Below, in pieces: positions 16,124-25,531 of a DNA stretch of 64,000 bases; position 1 is the stretch's first letter, and the number at the start of each line of letters is the position of its first letter. A program made the position numbers and the translations under genes. The DNA comes from Allorhizobium sonneratiae (GTDB lineage: Bacteria > Pseudomonadota > Alphaproteobacteria > Rhizobiales > Rhizobiaceae). Location of the stretch: the NCBI RefSeq assembly GCF_023700755.1, contig NZ_JAMKOJ010000009.1, forward strand, positions 124,001 to 188,000, in the 5' to 3' direction. Below the pieces are notes generated by a model. It saw only the letters and a list, made by a program, of their open reading frames with translations. It was not told the origin of the DNA and searched no databases.

Positions 16124-17527
16124 TCAGCTGAAGATCACCTGAATATCCGTGTATTCAACCAGACCTTCCTCGCCAAATTCCACGCCGAGACCTGAGGACT
16201 TCACGCCACCGAAAGGTGCATTGGGCTGAATCGCGCCGTGCTTGTTGATCCAGACGGACCCGGTCGTGATGCGGCTCGCCACCGTCTTTGCTGCCTCGAT
16301 ATCGGACGACCAGACCGAGCCGCCGAGACCGTTCGGGCTATCATTGGCGAAGCGAATAGCTTCTTCCACATCCGAATAGCGGATGATGGGCAGCGCCGGA
16401 CCGAACTGCTCTTCATCGACCAGCGGGTCGCCGTTCTTAAGCCCGGCAACGATCGTCGGCGGGAAGAACAGCCCCTCGCCCGGCTCGCCGCCCAGCAGCA
16501 CCTTGCCGTTACGCTTGGCATCGGCGACGAGCCGCGAAACCTTGTCGAACTGCGCGCGGTTCTGGATGGGACCGAGGATGCTCGTTTCCTCCATGCCATT
16601 GCCGACCGGGATGTTCTTTGCATAGGCGACCAGTTCGTCGCAGACGGCATCATGGATGGACTCGTGAACATAGAGCCGCTTCAGCGCGGCGCAGGTCTGG
16701 CCGTTATTGATGAAGGCACCCCAGAAGAGGCCTTCCGCAATGGCCTTCGGATCGGCATCCGGAAGCACGATGCCGGCGTCGTTGCCGCCCATTTCCAGGG
16801 TCAGGCGCTTCATCGTGTTTGCCGCGGAGCGCATGATCTTTTGGCCGGTGGCGCAGGAGCCTGTGAAGACGATCTTGCGGATGCCGGGATGATCGGACAT
16901 GGCCGCGCCGAGATTGACGCCCTTGTCGCTGCCGGTAACGACATTGACGACACCTGCCGGCAGAACTTCGTTGATGATCTCGACCAGTCTGAGCGTCGAG
17001 AGCGGCGTGAAAGGCGATGGCTTGATGACCACCGTGTTGCCAGTGCGCAGCGCCGGCATGATGTGCCAGATGGCGATCATCACCGGGAAATTCCACGGCG
17101 TGATCGAGCCGACGACACCGAGCGGCTTGCGGTGGAGTTCGACGCGGCCCTGTTCATTGTCCTGCAGCACCTTCACAGGGAGCGAAAGAGCGGTCGTGTA
17201 GCCGGCCCAGGCGTGCGCGCCGCCCATTTCCCAGCGAGAGCCGAGTCCGTTCATCGGCTTGCCCTGTTCCAGCGTGATGATTTCCGCAAGCTCCGCCTGG
17301 TGTTCTTCAATCTTGGCCGTCACCGCCGCACAAGCCGCCTGAAGCGCTTCGTCGCTCTGGGCCGACCATGACATGAAGGCCTCGTTGGCCGCCGCGACGG
17401 CAGCGTCCAGATCGGCAAGGCCTAGATCGGGCGCGCGCCCGGCTTCAGCACCCGTTGCCGGGTTGATGACTGAAAAATGCGCCTGCGCCTGCACCGGCTT
17501 TCCGCCGATCGTTGCTTTGTAATCCAT
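16124..17527 (-). CDS. NAD(P)-dependent aldehyde dehydrogenase, paralogue 1
   Basis: 467 residues, a complete class I/II aldehyde dehydrogenase: N146 in TPWNFPVM, cofactor loop [10 protein letters not shown], general base E245 (LEMGGND) and nucleophile C279 ([11 protein letters not shown]). Oxidises an aldehyde to the acid. ATG 17527 has a GAGGAAA ribosome site. It sits beside an AraC regulator and the phenylacetate genes, so phenylacetaldehyde dehydrogenase (FeaB-like) is attractive. However, its closest relative in the window, at 41970, belongs to a different amine module, so the substrate is unproven. A third paralogue is at 51695. Confidence 0.88.
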   Translation of the reverse strand: MDYKATIGGKPVQAQAHFSVINPATGAEAGRAPDLGLADLDAAVAAANEAFMSWSAQSDEALQAACAAVTAKIEEHQAELAEIITLEQGKPMNGLGSRWEMGGAHAWAGYTTALSLPVKVLQDNEQGRVELHRKPLGVVGSITPWNFPVMIAIWHIMPALRTGNTVVIKPSPFTPLSTLRLVEIINEVLPAGVVNVVTGSDKGVNLGAAMSDHPGIRKIVFTGSCATGQKIMRSAANTMKRLTLEMGGNDAGIVLPDADPKAIAEGLFWGAFINNGQTCAALKRLYVHESIHDAVCDELVAYAKNIPVGNGMEETSILGPIQNRAQFDKVSRLVADAKRNGKVLLGGEPGEGLFFPPTIVAGLKNGDPLVDEEQFGPALPIIRYSDVEEAIRFANDSPNGLGGSVWSSDIEAAKTVASRITTGSVWINKHGAIQPNAPFGGVKSSGLGVEFGEEGLVEYTDIQVIFS

Positions 17528-17636
17528 GTTTTCCTCCTCAAACAGACCGCCTTTCAGGCGCTCATCAGAGGCGAATGATCATGCCGGACGGATCGCTGGA
17601 CTTGGACTGAAGCGACGCATGTATTGGACGGCAGCG

Positions 17637-18566
17637 TCAGGACAGCCGCGCCGCGGCACCCGGCGTGGTTCCGTATTTCTTTCGAAATTCCCGATAGAAA
17701 TAGGATAAATCGTTGAAGCCGCAATCGAATGCAATCGCTGTCACGCTCTCCGGCGTGCGCACATGGCCTGCGGTGAGGCGGTCATGGGCGAGCGCAAGAC
17801 GGCGGTGGAGAATGCGGTGGCTCGGGGTTTCGCCGAGTTGCCGGAAATGGCGCTGCAGCATTCTTTCCGAGACGTTCAGGTGAGACGCCAGACTCTGCGG
17901 CCCGAATGCGGGATCGGCGCGGTGGCGGTCTATCACCGCCAAGGCGCGCGACAGAAGCGTCTCGGCCGCATTTGTCCCGCCATGTCCGCGAACCGACAGA
18001 ATATAGGCCCCGATGAGGGAAAGCAGTGCTTCGCCAAGCTGCATCTGCGCCGCCCCGTCTTCGAGCATCTTGGCGATAACCGCCCGGATCGCAATCCAAA
18101 GCGGATCGTGCCGCGAAACGGCAAGACCGCCCGTGCAAACCTTGCCGAACCGATGAACCGCATCGCTGCGCGGAATATGCAGCGAGATTTGGGTCGAGTT
18201 GTCGCTCTGATAGGTAAATGTCGAGGGCTTTACGGAATCGACCAGAAACATGTCGCCGGGTTTAAGCCAGACGGCTTCATCACCCTGCGTCACCTGGCAG
18301 TGTCCAACGTCCTGCACCAGAAGGAACATGTATTCGCCGGGATCCTGCCGGATACAGCGTGCGTGGCGGGCGATTTTCGACGCTTCGAGCGAGACCACCG
18401 CGCTATCGAAAGGACCGAACCGTCTGGCGCTCACATGGCCGTTGACCAAGCCGCTACGGCGCATGGGTTCGAAATCGAAGGCACCGCAGACCTTGCGGAT
18501 TTCGGCTTCGAGTATCTCTCCCTGTACCGGCTTGAAGACCGGCGTGACCAGCGACCGCATCTCCAC
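17637..18566 (-). CDS. AraC-family transcriptional regulator (FeaR-like architecture)
   Basis: 309 residues: an N-terminal AraC-binding-like cupin (about 40-190, with GDMFLVDSVKPSTF) and a C-terminal double HTH (FGPQSLASHLNVSERMLQRH, then TAIAFDCGFNDLSYFYREFRKKYG). The layout is that of FeaR-type activators of aromatic-amine/aldehyde genes. It lies immediately upstream of the aldehyde dehydrogenase in the same orientation and probably controls it. The inducer is not determinable. Confidence 0.85.
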   Translation of the reverse strand: MEMRSLVTPVFKPVQGEILEAEIRKVCGAFDFEPMRRSGLVNGHVSARRFGPFDSAVVSLEASKIARHARCIRQDPGEYMFLLVQDVGHCQVTQGDEAVWLKPGDMFLVDSVKPSTFTYQSDNSTQISLHIPRSDAVHRFGKVCTGGLAVSRHDPLWIAIRAVIAKMLEDGAAQMQLGEALLSLIGAYILSVRGHGGTNAAETLLSRALAVIDRHRADPAFGPQSLASHLNVSERMLQRHFRQLGETPSHRILHRRLALAHDRLTAGHVRTPESVTAIAFDCGFNDLSYFYREFRKKYGTTPGAAARLS

Positions 18567-18610
18567 CTCCCACGTTCCCGTTAATCCGGATCAGGCCGGT
18601 CAGGCCCTTT

Positions 18611-20683
18611 TCACGTGGCCCTCTCCTCGACCAGCACTGCAAATCCTCCGGCCGCTGCAGCCCTGCGCAGCCCATCGCAAGGTAGATCGACAAGCCCTTC
18701 CGTGGCAAGTCGTTCCAGAACGTGGACCACCTCGCGAAGTCCGCGCGCCTCGGCATAGTGCATCGGCCCGCCGCGCCAGCGCGGGAAACCATAGCCATGT
18801 ATCTTGACCAGATCGATGTCCGCCGACCTGAGGGCCACACGCTCTTCCAGAATGCGGGCTGCCTCGTTTACCATCGGCAGCACGATGGCGTCGGCAATTT
18901 CGGCTTGCGTGAATGTGCGCTGGCTTATGCCGGCGGCAGCCTGCGCAATGACGGCCGCGACCGTTTCCGATGGACGCGGCGTTCTGTCGCCCGCCTGATA
19001 ATCATACCAGCCGCCGCCCGACTTCTGACCCAAGCGTTCGAGGCCGCAGAGACGATCGGCGACAGGCGCGAAGGGCGTTTCGCCGCGTTCGCGAGCCGCC
19101 TTGCGCTGGAAGGCTGCAATATCGAGGCCGCCGAGATCCTGCGCCTCGAAGGGGCCCATGGGCATCCCGAAGGCCCGCATGGCAGCATCCACCGCCGAGG
19201 GTGTCGCACCCGACAGCAGCAGCCGCTCTGCCTGCGCACGCGTCACCTTGAGGATGCGATTTCCGATGAATCCGTCGCAAATTCCGGCGCGCACCGGGAT
19301 CTTGGCGAGCTTTGCGGCAAGCGAAAAGCCGGTCGAAAGAACATCGGGCGCCGTGCTTTTCGTTGGGACGATTTCCAGCAGCTTCATGACGTGGGCGGGA
19401 CTAAAGAAGTGCAGCCCGAGAAAACGCTCTGGATGGGCCAGCCCCTCGCTGATCGCTTCCGGATCGAGATAGGAGGTGTTGGTCGCCAGAATCGCATCAG
19501 GACGGCAGACCTCGGAAAGTCGGGCGAAAACCGCGCGCTTGACCGACAAGTCCTCGAATACCGCTTCAATCACAAGATCCGTGTCGGCCAACCGGGCATA
19601 GTCGTCGCTGCCCGTCACGCCCGCCATCCGCGCCTTGGCGATATCCGCCGCCATACGCCCACGCTTGACCGAGCCTTCAAAGATCGCGCGCACATTCGTC
19701 AGGCCGCGCTCCACGGCGGCCTGATCCCTCTCGATCAGAACCACAGGCAGACCAGCATCGCGCAGCGCCGCCACGATCCCGGCACCCATGGTGCCGCCAC
19801 CGATGACGGCTGCGGATGCAATGGACCGCGGCGTAACACCGGCAAGTTCCGGCGGTCGTGCGGCAGCCCGCTCACTGAAGAAGACGTGGCGCAGGGCCGC
19901 AGCCTCAGCCGACTGCCGCAGGGCCAGGAACGTTTCCCGCTCATGGGCCATGGCGTCGGCAAAATCCGCCTCGGTGGTCTTGCGGATGCAGGAAAGCGCG
20001 CGGAGCGGAGCAGCCTCCCCCTTCGCTTTCGATGCAACACCCTTCTCGACACTGGGCCAGAAATCGGCGGCGACCGCCGGAACGGGGCGCGCCGAGATCG
20101 GCATGGGTCTTGGTTTTGCCAGGGCTTCCCTTGCAAAGGCGATGGCCTGCGAACGCAGATCGCCTTCTACAATGGCATCGACAAGACCGAGCTCTTCTGC
20201 CTTGGCCGCCCTGACCGGATTGCCGCTTGTGATCATGTCGACAGCGGCCTCGACGCCGATCAGGCGCGGCAGGCGCGCGGTGCCGCCGGCACCGGGAACC
20301 AGCCCCAGCTTGACCTCGGGCAGGCCAAGGCTGGCGGATGGGACGGCGACACGCCACGCGCAGCCAAGGGCGATTTCGAGCCCGCCACCGAGGGCCGAGC
20401 CGTGAATGGCGGCAATCCACGGTGTCCTCGCTGCCTCGATGGCGGCGACCACATCGGGCAGATGCGGCGGCTCCGGCGCCTTGCCAAACTCGCTGACGTC
20501 AGCGCCCGCGATGAAGGTACGTCCGGCGCAGAGAAGAACCACCGCTTCCGTGCCGGGGTCGGCGTCGAGGTGCGCAACCGTCTCGACAAGCGCCTGACGC
20601 AGCGGCTGCGACAGGGCGTTGACGGGCGGGTTATCAACAGTGACGACGGCAATGTTGCCTTCGCGGGCGATAGTCAGTGTCAT
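18611..20683 (-). CDS. Enoyl-CoA hydratase / 3-hydroxyacyl-CoA dehydrogenase fusion
   Basis: 690 residues. A crotonase domain comes first (GRTFIAGADVSEFG, HGSALGGGLEIALG, PEVKLGLVPGAGGT), then an NAD-binding 3-hydroxyacyl-CoA dehydrogenase (GGGTMGAGIVAALRDAG, about 290). The catalytic HFFSPA and the C-terminal GFIGNRI and KSGGGWYDY follow. No separate PaaF or PaaH gene is present, so this FadJ-like fusion probably provides both beta-oxidation steps of the phenylacetate pathway. Its ATG lies 3 nt after the stop of a relic livF gene, so it was once the distal gene of a paaN-transporter operon. Confidence 0.88.
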   Translation of the reverse strand: MTLTIAREGNIAVVTVDNPPVNALSQPLRQALVETVAHLDADPGTEAVVLLCAGRTFIAGADVSEFGKAPEPPHLPDVVAAIEAARTPWIAAIHGSALGGGLEIALGCAWRVAVPSASLGLPEVKLGLVPGAGGTARLPRLIGVEAAVDMITSGNPVRAAKAEELGLVDAIVEGDLRSQAIAFAREALAKPRPMPISARPVPAVAADFWPSVEKGVASKAKGEAAPLRALSCIRKTTEADFADAMAHERETFLALRQSAEAAALRHVFFSERAAARPPELAGVTPRSIASAAVIGGGTMGAGIVAALRDAGLPVVLIERDQAAVERGLTNVRAIFEGSVKRGRMAADIAKARMAGVTGSDDYARLADTDLVIEAVFEDLSVKRAVFARLSEVCRPDAILATNTSYLDPEAISEGLAHPERFLGLHFFSPAHVMKLLEIVPTKSTAPDVLSTGFSLAAKLAKIPVRAGICDGFIGNRILKVTRAQAERLLLSGATPSAVDAAMRAFGMPMGPFEAQDLGGLDIAAFQRKAARERGETPFAPVADRLCGLERLGQKSGGGWYDYQAGDRTPRPSETVAAVIAQAAAGISQRTFTQAEIADAIVLPMVNEAARILEERVALRSADIDLVKIHGYGFPRWRGGPMHYAEARGLREVVHVLERLATEGLVDLPCDGLRRAAAAGGFAVLVEERAT

Positions 20684-20686
20684 GTG

Positions 20687-20839
20687 TCAGATTCCTAGAC
20701 AGGCTGCGCGGATGTTTTCATCCGCAATGGGTTCGGCGGCGGGGCCGGACATGGTGATGCGCCCCGTTTCCATGACGTAGCCACGGTCTGCGATGGAGAG
20801 GGCTGCAAACGCATTCTGTTCGACGAGAAGAGCAGCAGC
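20687..20839 (-). pseudogene. livF-like ABC ATPase, C-terminal remnant
   Basis: Only the last 50 residues of a LivF-type ATPase remain: LLVEQNAFAALSIADRGYVM followed by ETGRITMSGPAAE and a natural stop. Walker A and the signature motif are gone. The fragment is joined, in another frame, to a livH remnant at about 20840. Natural termination just before the downstream gene shows that it was part of that operon. Confidence 0.85.
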
Positions 20840-20840
20840 A

Positions 20841-20990
20841 CGCCAGCCGCATGAGCGAGGCGATCATTCCGCCAAGCATCACGAATTCGCCCTGGGCGAA
20901 GTTCACCACGTCTGAGGCGTTGTCAATGATGGCAAACCCCAGCGCGACAAGTGCATAAACCGCGCCAACGGTGAGGCCGGAATGGCAGAA
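20841..20990 (-). pseudogene. livH-like ABC permease, N-terminal remnant
   Basis: About 50 residues match the start of LivH permeases: SGLTVGAVYALVALGFAI, then NASDVVNFAQGEFVMLGG. The rest of livH, all of livM and livG, and most of livF are missing. Confidence 0.85.
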
Positions 20991-21100
20991 CGCCGCCACC
21001 GGCATTGATCTCGTCGATCAGCATCTTCAGCATCTTGGCTGCCGGATCGCCCGGAAATCAGGCGGGGCCGGTCTCCGACGGAGTCGATGGATCGTTTCAT
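20991..21100 (-). pseudogene. livK-like binding protein, internal remnant
   Basis: In one frame the stretch reads SETGPA, stop, FPGDPAAKMLKMLIDEINAG, typical of the mature N-terminus of branched-chain-amino-acid-type binding proteins. It lacks its signal peptide, has an in-frame stop and ends abruptly at the livH remnant. Confidence 0.7.
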
Positions 21101-21143
21101 GTCTTTTTCCTCCCCATAAAATAAAGTGTATTTCAGGGTCCTC

Positions 21144-22805
21144 TCATGCCGCCAGAGGGCGGCGCCACATCACCACGCGAAAGCGGCTCGCGACATAAGC
21201 CGCATCCGTCAGGCTGGCATTGCCTGCCGGATTGGCACCGGTTACGTGGAAATCACTGAAAGCGGCGCTCTGATTGACATAGATGCCACCGGTCAGATTG
21301 ACCGAAAGATTGACGCCAGCTGTCGCGAAACGATCCGCGGCAGCAAGGATGCGCGCTTCATCGGTCTCATAGAGCGCAGCGGTAATCGCGCCCTTCTCCT
21401 CGGCAAGCCGGGCAGCGAGATCCACCCCGTGGGCAGCATTGTCAACCGCAACAATAAAGGCGATGGGCCCGAAACGCTCTTCGGCATAGGCCTCGCGATC
21501 GCGCGCATCGACACCAATGACAAGCGGCGTTGCCGTGCGCGCGCCTTCAAGGCCCGGCACGGGCGCACAATCGCGCAGGATACGGCCCAGCTTCCGCGCC
21601 TCATCTATCCGTCCAAGCGTCGCCGGATTGGCGACGGCCCCGCAAATTCCGGCGGCGCGGCCTGGATCGGACAGCAAACGATCGATCGCGCCGGCAATGC
21701 CCGAGGCGACCTCATCGAAGCTCTTGAACCCGTCATTCGTCTCAATGCCGTTGCGCGGGACAAAGACGTTCTGCGGCGACGTGCACATCTGCCCGGAATA
21801 GAGCGAGAGCGAAAACGCGATGTTGTCGCACATGCCGGCAAAATTGTCGGTCGCACCGATGACGATGGAATTGACGCCCGCCTCTTCGGTGTAGACGTCG
21901 GCCTTGCCGGCATTCGCCCGCACCCAATTCCCGAAGCTGCTCGATCCGGTATAGTCGATGATGGAAACCGAGGGATGGCGGACCAGATCGGTGGTGATTT
22001 CATGACCCGCCGCATCGGCGGCCAGCAGCACTATGTTGGGTGAAAATCCCTCTTCCGCGAGGACCTGACGCGCGATCTCGACCGTGATGGCGAGCGGCAG
22101 GATGGCGGCCGGATGCGGCTTGACGATGACGGTGTTGCCGGTCGCGAGACTTGCGAAAAGTCCCGGATAGCTGTTCCAGGTCGGAAACGTGTTGCAGCCG
22201 ATGACGAGAGCGATACCGCGCGGAACGATCCGCCAGTGCTTCTCCATCACGATCGGCTCGCCCTTGCCCTGTGGCTTCGTCCAGACGGCCTCGACAGGTG
22301 TTCGCGTCATTTCGGCATAGGCATAGGCAACGGCTTCGAGCGCCCGGTCCTGCGCATGCGGACCACCAGCCTGAAACGCCATGGCAAAGGCCTGTCCGGT
22401 CGTGTGCATGACACTGTTTGCCATTTCGAAACTGCGCGCATTCAGCCGGGCGATGATTTCGAGGCAGATGCCGACGCGAACCTGCGGATCGGCTGCCGCC
22501 CATTGTGCCGCCGCTGCCTGCGAGGCGGACATCAGCGTTTCGATGGAGGCCGCTGGATAGGTGACGCCGAGGGACAACCCATAGGGAGAAACCTCGTCTC
22601 CCACAGCGCGCTCAGACGGATGACCGGGAATGTCGAAATGCTTGCCGAGCCGGGCTTCGAAGGCGACAAGACCGTCATCGCGCGCTGTTTCACCATAAAT
22701 CTTGCCGCTGGGCACTTCGGAATAGGCTGACCAGTAGTCGCGCCTCGCCGCTGCCTCCAGCGCCTGTTGAAGCACTTGATCGTATCGTGCAAAAAGTCTG
22801 CTCAT
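21144..22805 (-). CDS. paaN: Phenylacetic acid degradation protein PaaN (aldehyde dehydrogenase-like)
   Basis: 553 residues from ATG 22805, with GGAGGAG at good spacing; a GTG at 22811 is also in frame. The aldehyde dehydrogenase fold is recognisable (CNTFPTWNSYP, DYTGSSSFGNWV, LYSGQMCTSPQNVFVP with the Cys nucleophile). Overall it matches the PaaN family found in alternative phenylacetate clusters, where it may act in ring-cleavage aldehyde oxidation. A classical paaZ is also present, so PaaN may be redundant. It is divergent from paaG across a PaaR-type operator and followed by the transporter relics. Confidence 0.85.
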   Translation of the reverse strand: MSRLFARYDQVLQQALEAAARRDYWSAYSEVPSGKIYGETARDDGLVAFEARLGKHFDIPGHPSERAVGDEVSPYGLSLGVTYPAASIETLMSASQAAAAQWAAADPQVRVGICLEIIARLNARSFEMANSVMHTTGQAFAMAFQAGGPHAQDRALEAVAYAYAEMTRTPVEAVWTKPQGKGEPIVMEKHWRIVPRGIALVIGCNTFPTWNSYPGLFASLATGNTVIVKPHPAAILPLAITVEIARQVLAEEGFSPNIVLLAADAAGHEITTDLVRHPSVSIIDYTGSSSFGNWVRANAGKADVYTEEAGVNSIVIGATDNFAGMCDNIAFSLSLYSGQMCTSPQNVFVPRNGIETNDGFKSFDEVASGIAGAIDRLLSDPGRAAGICGAVANPATLGRIDEARKLGRILRDCAPVPGLEGARTATPLVIGVDARDREAYAEERFGPIAFIVAVDNAAHGVDLAARLAEEKGAITAALYETDEARILAAADRFATAGVNLSVNLTGGIYVNQSAAFSDFHVTGANPAGNASLTDAAYVASRFRVVMWRRPLAA

Positions 22806-22836
22806 CACCACTCCTCCAGCAATGTTTTTATAATTG

Positions 22837-22850
22837 ACTGACCGGTCGGT
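22837..22850. promoter_or_regulatory. Candidate PaaR (TetR) operator between paaN and paaG
   Basis: ACTGACCGGTCGGT is a palindrome with 6 of 7 pairs, centred in the divergent paaN-paaG gap. Read on the other strand (ACCGACCGGTCAGT) it resembles the ACCGATCGGTCA site before paaJ at 34109. Confidence 0.6.
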
Positions 22851-22900
22851 TTATGCAAGAGATTTTTTAGTCGAGGTGAGGAAAGCGACAGGGAGGCCCA

Positions 22901-23689
22901 ATGTCCAGTTCTGAAACCATTCTTGTGTCGCTTGATGGGGGCGTTCTGACGCTGACCCTCAATCGGCCGGAAAAGCTCAACTCTTTCAATGAGGAAATGC
23001 ATATCGCCCTGCGCGCCGCCTTCGAGCGTGCGCATGCGGAAGATGACATTCGTGCAATTCTGCTGACCGGTGCCGGGCGCGGCTTCTGTGCGGGCCAGGA
23101 TCTTGGCGATCGCGATCCAAGCCTGGGCGTTCCCGATCTCGGCCATACGATCGAGACCTTCTACAATCCGCTTCTGCGGCTGATCCGCAGCCTCGAAAAA
23201 CCGGTCATCTGCGCCGTCAACGGCGTCGCCGCCGGCGCGGGCGCCAATATCGCCTTTGCCTGCGACATCACGCTTGCGGCGCGCTCGGCCCGATTTATTC
23301 AGGCCTTCTCGAAGATCGGCCTGGTGCCGGATTCCGGCGGCACATGGAGCCTGCCGCGGCTGATTGGCGAACAGCGCGCCAAGGCGCTGACGCTCACAGC
23401 TGAACCGCTTAACGCCGAAATGGCAGCAGACTGGGGTCTGATCTGGCGTGCGGTTGACGACGATAAGCTCATGGACGAAGCCACCGGCCTTGCACGGCGC
23501 CTTGCAGAGGGGCCGACCAGGGGCCTCGGGATGACGAAGCGCGCCATCCAGGCGGCTTCGACGAACTCGCTCGATGAACAGCTTGATCTGGAGCGCGATT
23601 TGCAGCGGCAAGCTGGCCGCAGCGCCGACTATGCCGAAGGCGTGGCCGCGTTTCTTGCCAAACGCAAACCGGAGTTCAAGGGCAAATGA
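22901..23689 (+). CDS. paaG: 2-(1,2-epoxy-1,2-dihydrophenyl)acetyl-CoA isomerase PaaG
   Basis: 262 residues of the crotonase fold with PaaG-specific segments GRGFCAGQDLGDR, ETFYNPLLRLIRSLEKPVI and KIGLVPDSGGTW, including the acidic PDSGGT that isomerases use. It converts ring-epoxide-CoA to oxepin-CoA. First gene of paaG-paaI-paaK-paaR, preceded by a GGGAGG ribosome site and a PaaR-type operator. Confidence 0.92.
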   Translation: MSSSETILVSLDGGVLTLTLNRPEKLNSFNEEMHIALRAAFERAHAEDDIRAILLTGAGRGFCAGQDLGDRDPSLGVPDLGHTIETFYNPLLRLIRSLEKPVICAVNGVAAGAGANIAFACDITLAARSARFIQAFSKIGLVPDSGGTWSLPRLIGEQRAKALTLTAEPLNAEMAADWGLIWRAVDDDKLMDEATGLARRLAEGPTRGLGMTKRAIQAASTNSLDEQLDLERDLQRQAGRSADYAEGVAAFLAKRKPEFKGK

Positions 23690-24126
23690 CCGCCTCTGGT
23701 CTATCGGCACAAGCGCTCGCCGAGGCCTGCGCCAAATCCATGTGGGACGACGATCTCGCCACGCGCCATCTCGGCATGGAGCTTGTCTCCGTCGCGCCGG
23801 GTCAGGCGGTGATTGTGATGACGGTCGCCGAGACCATGGCGAACGGGCATGGCACGTGCCATGGTGGCTATATGTTCACACTGGCGGATTCGGCCTTCGC
23901 CTTTGCCTGCAATACCTACAATGCGCGCGCCGTCGCCCAGCATTGCTCGATCACCTATATCGCCCCGGCCCTCGTGGGAGACAGGCTGACGGCGACGGCC
24001 ACGGAAGTGTCACGGAAGGGCCGAAGCGGCATCTACGACATACGAATCACCAATCAGGCCGGCGAGCCGATCGCCGAGTTTCGTGGCCACTCACGCACGA
24101 TCAAAGGCACCCACCTGCCCGAGTGA
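23686..24126 (+). CDS. paaI: Phenylacetate pathway hotdog thioesterase PaaI
   Basis: 146 residues of the hotdog fold with the PaaI signature NGHGTCHGGYMFTLADSAFA. It hydrolyses CoA thioesters that accumulate when the pathway stalls, freeing CoA. Its ATG overlaps the paaG stop by 4 nt. Confidence 0.92.
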   Translation: MTASGLSAQALAEACAKSMWDDDLATRHLGMELVSVAPGQAVIVMTVAETMANGHGTCHGGYMFTLADSAFAFACNTYNARAVAQHCSITYIAPALVGDRLTATATEVSRKGRSGIYDIRITNQAGEPIAEFRGHSRTIKGTHLPE

Positions 24127-24165
24127 AGGGGCTCGCGGTGACCTGAAATATTTGGAGGAGAAACA

Positions 24166-25476
24166 ATGGAAGATCTGGCCCCCCGCCCCGGAGACCTTGA
24201 GGCGATCGAAACCGCATCGCGTGACGAGATGTCCGCGCTGCAACTTGAGCGGATGAAATGGTCGCTGACCCATGCCTATGAGAACTCGGCATTTTACCGG
24301 CAGAGGTTCGATGAGGCTGGCGTTCACCCCTCCGACCTGAAAACGCTGTCGGATCTGGCGAAATTCCCCTTCACCACCAAGAAGGACCTGCGCGACACCT
24401 ATCCCTTTGGCATGTTCGCCGTGCCGCGCGAAAAGCTGGCGCGCATTCACGCCTCCTCCGGAACGACCGGCAAGCCGACGGTGGTTGGCTATACGCAGAA
24501 GGACATCGACACCTGGGCAACCTTGGTCGCCCGCTCGATCCGCGCGTCCGGTGGACGTCCGGGTGACATTGCCCATATCGCTTACGGTTACGGGCTTTTC
24601 ACCGGCGGTCTCGGAGCACATTACGGCGCAGAGAAGCTCGGCTGCACGGTCGTGCCGATTTCCGGCGGCATGACGGAGCGGCAGGTGACGCTGATCCAGG
24701 ATTTCAAGCCGCGCATTATCATGGTGACGCCGTCCTACATGCTCTCGATCCTCGACGAATTCCGTCGGCAGGGCGTCGATCCCCGCACAAGTTCGCTGGC
24801 CGTCGGCATTTTCGGGGCGGAGCCCTGGACCAACGCCATGCGGCAGGAGATCGAGCAGGCTTTTGACATGCACGCAGTCGACATCTACGGCCTCTCAGAA
24901 GTCATGGGGCCCGGCGTTGCCAATGAATGCGTGGAAACCAAGGACGGCCTGCACATCTGGGAAGATCACTTCTATCCCGAGATTATCGACCCGAACACCG
25001 GCGACGTTCTGCCCGACGGCGAGCTGGGCGAGCTCGTCTTCACCACGCTCACCAAGGAAGGTCTGCCGATCATCCGTTACCGGACGCGCGACCTGACCCG
25101 TCTTCTGCCCGGCACGGCCCGCGCCATGCGGCGCATGGAGAAAATCACCGGCCGTTCCGACGACATGATCATCCTGCGCGGCGTCAACGTGTTCCCGACG
25201 CAGATCGAGGAGCAGATTCTGAAATGCCGCGGCCTTGCGCCCCACTTCCAGATCGAATTGTCTCGCGCCGGACGCATGGACAACATGACCGTGCATGTCG
25301 AATGTACGGTAGAATTCGCAGACGACGCAGCGCGCAGCCACTCGGCGCATGAATTGACGCACCATATCAAGAGCGTCGTTGGCGTTTCCACGCGCGTGAA
25401 TGTTCATGCACCCGGAGAGGTCGTGCGCTCGGAAGGCAAGGCAAAACGGGTCGTGGACAACCGACCCAAGGAATGA
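24166..25476 (+). CDS. paaK: Phenylacetate-CoA ligase PaaK
   Basis: 436 residues of the AMP-forming ligase family. P-loop-like SSGTTGKPTVVGYT (about 100-113), YGLSEVMGPGVA and C-terminal hinge GRSDDMIILRGVNVFPTQIE are all typical of PaaK. It activates phenylacetate to phenylacetyl-CoA, the committed first step. A GGAGG site lies 8 nt upstream of the ATG. Confidence 0.95.
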   Translation: MEDLAPRPGDLEAIETASRDEMSALQLERMKWSLTHAYENSAFYRQRFDEAGVHPSDLKTLSDLAKFPFTTKKDLRDTYPFGMFAVPREKLARIHASSGTTGKPTVVGYTQKDIDTWATLVARSIRASGGRPGDIAHIAYGYGLFTGGLGAHYGAEKLGCTVVPISGGMTERQVTLIQDFKPRIIMVTPSYMLSILDEFRRQGVDPRTSSLAVGIFGAEPWTNAMRQEIEQAFDMHAVDIYGLSEVMGPGVANECVETKDGLHIWEDHFYPEIIDPNTGDVLPDGELGELVFTTLTKEGLPIIRYRTRDLTRLLPGTARAMRRMEKITGRSDDMIILRGVNVFPTQIEEQILKCRGLAPHFQIELSRAGRMDNMTVHVECTVEFADDAARSHSAHELTHHIKSVVGVSTRVNVHAPGEVVRSEGKAKRVVDNRPKE

Positions 25477-25514
25477 ACAACCGGTATGGCCCGGTGACCG
25501 GCAGGCGGTATATA

Positions 25515-25529
25515 GGAAAGAACCTTTCC
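25515..25529. promoter_or_regulatory. Small hairpin covering the paaR ribosome site
   Basis: GGAAAG-AAC-CTTTCC is a perfect 6-bp inverted repeat ending 2 nt before the ATG at 25532. The left arm is the only ribosome-site-like sequence, so folding could limit paaR translation, or the palindrome could be a protein site. Confidence 0.35.
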
Positions 25530-25531
25530 TT

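Noticed and set aside
18722..20698. Long open frame (658 codons) on the plus strand opposite the hydratase/dehydrogenase fusion
   Set aside because: It is the antisense shadow of a gene with clear catalytic motifs; the product is Arg/His/Gly-rich with no recognisable domain.
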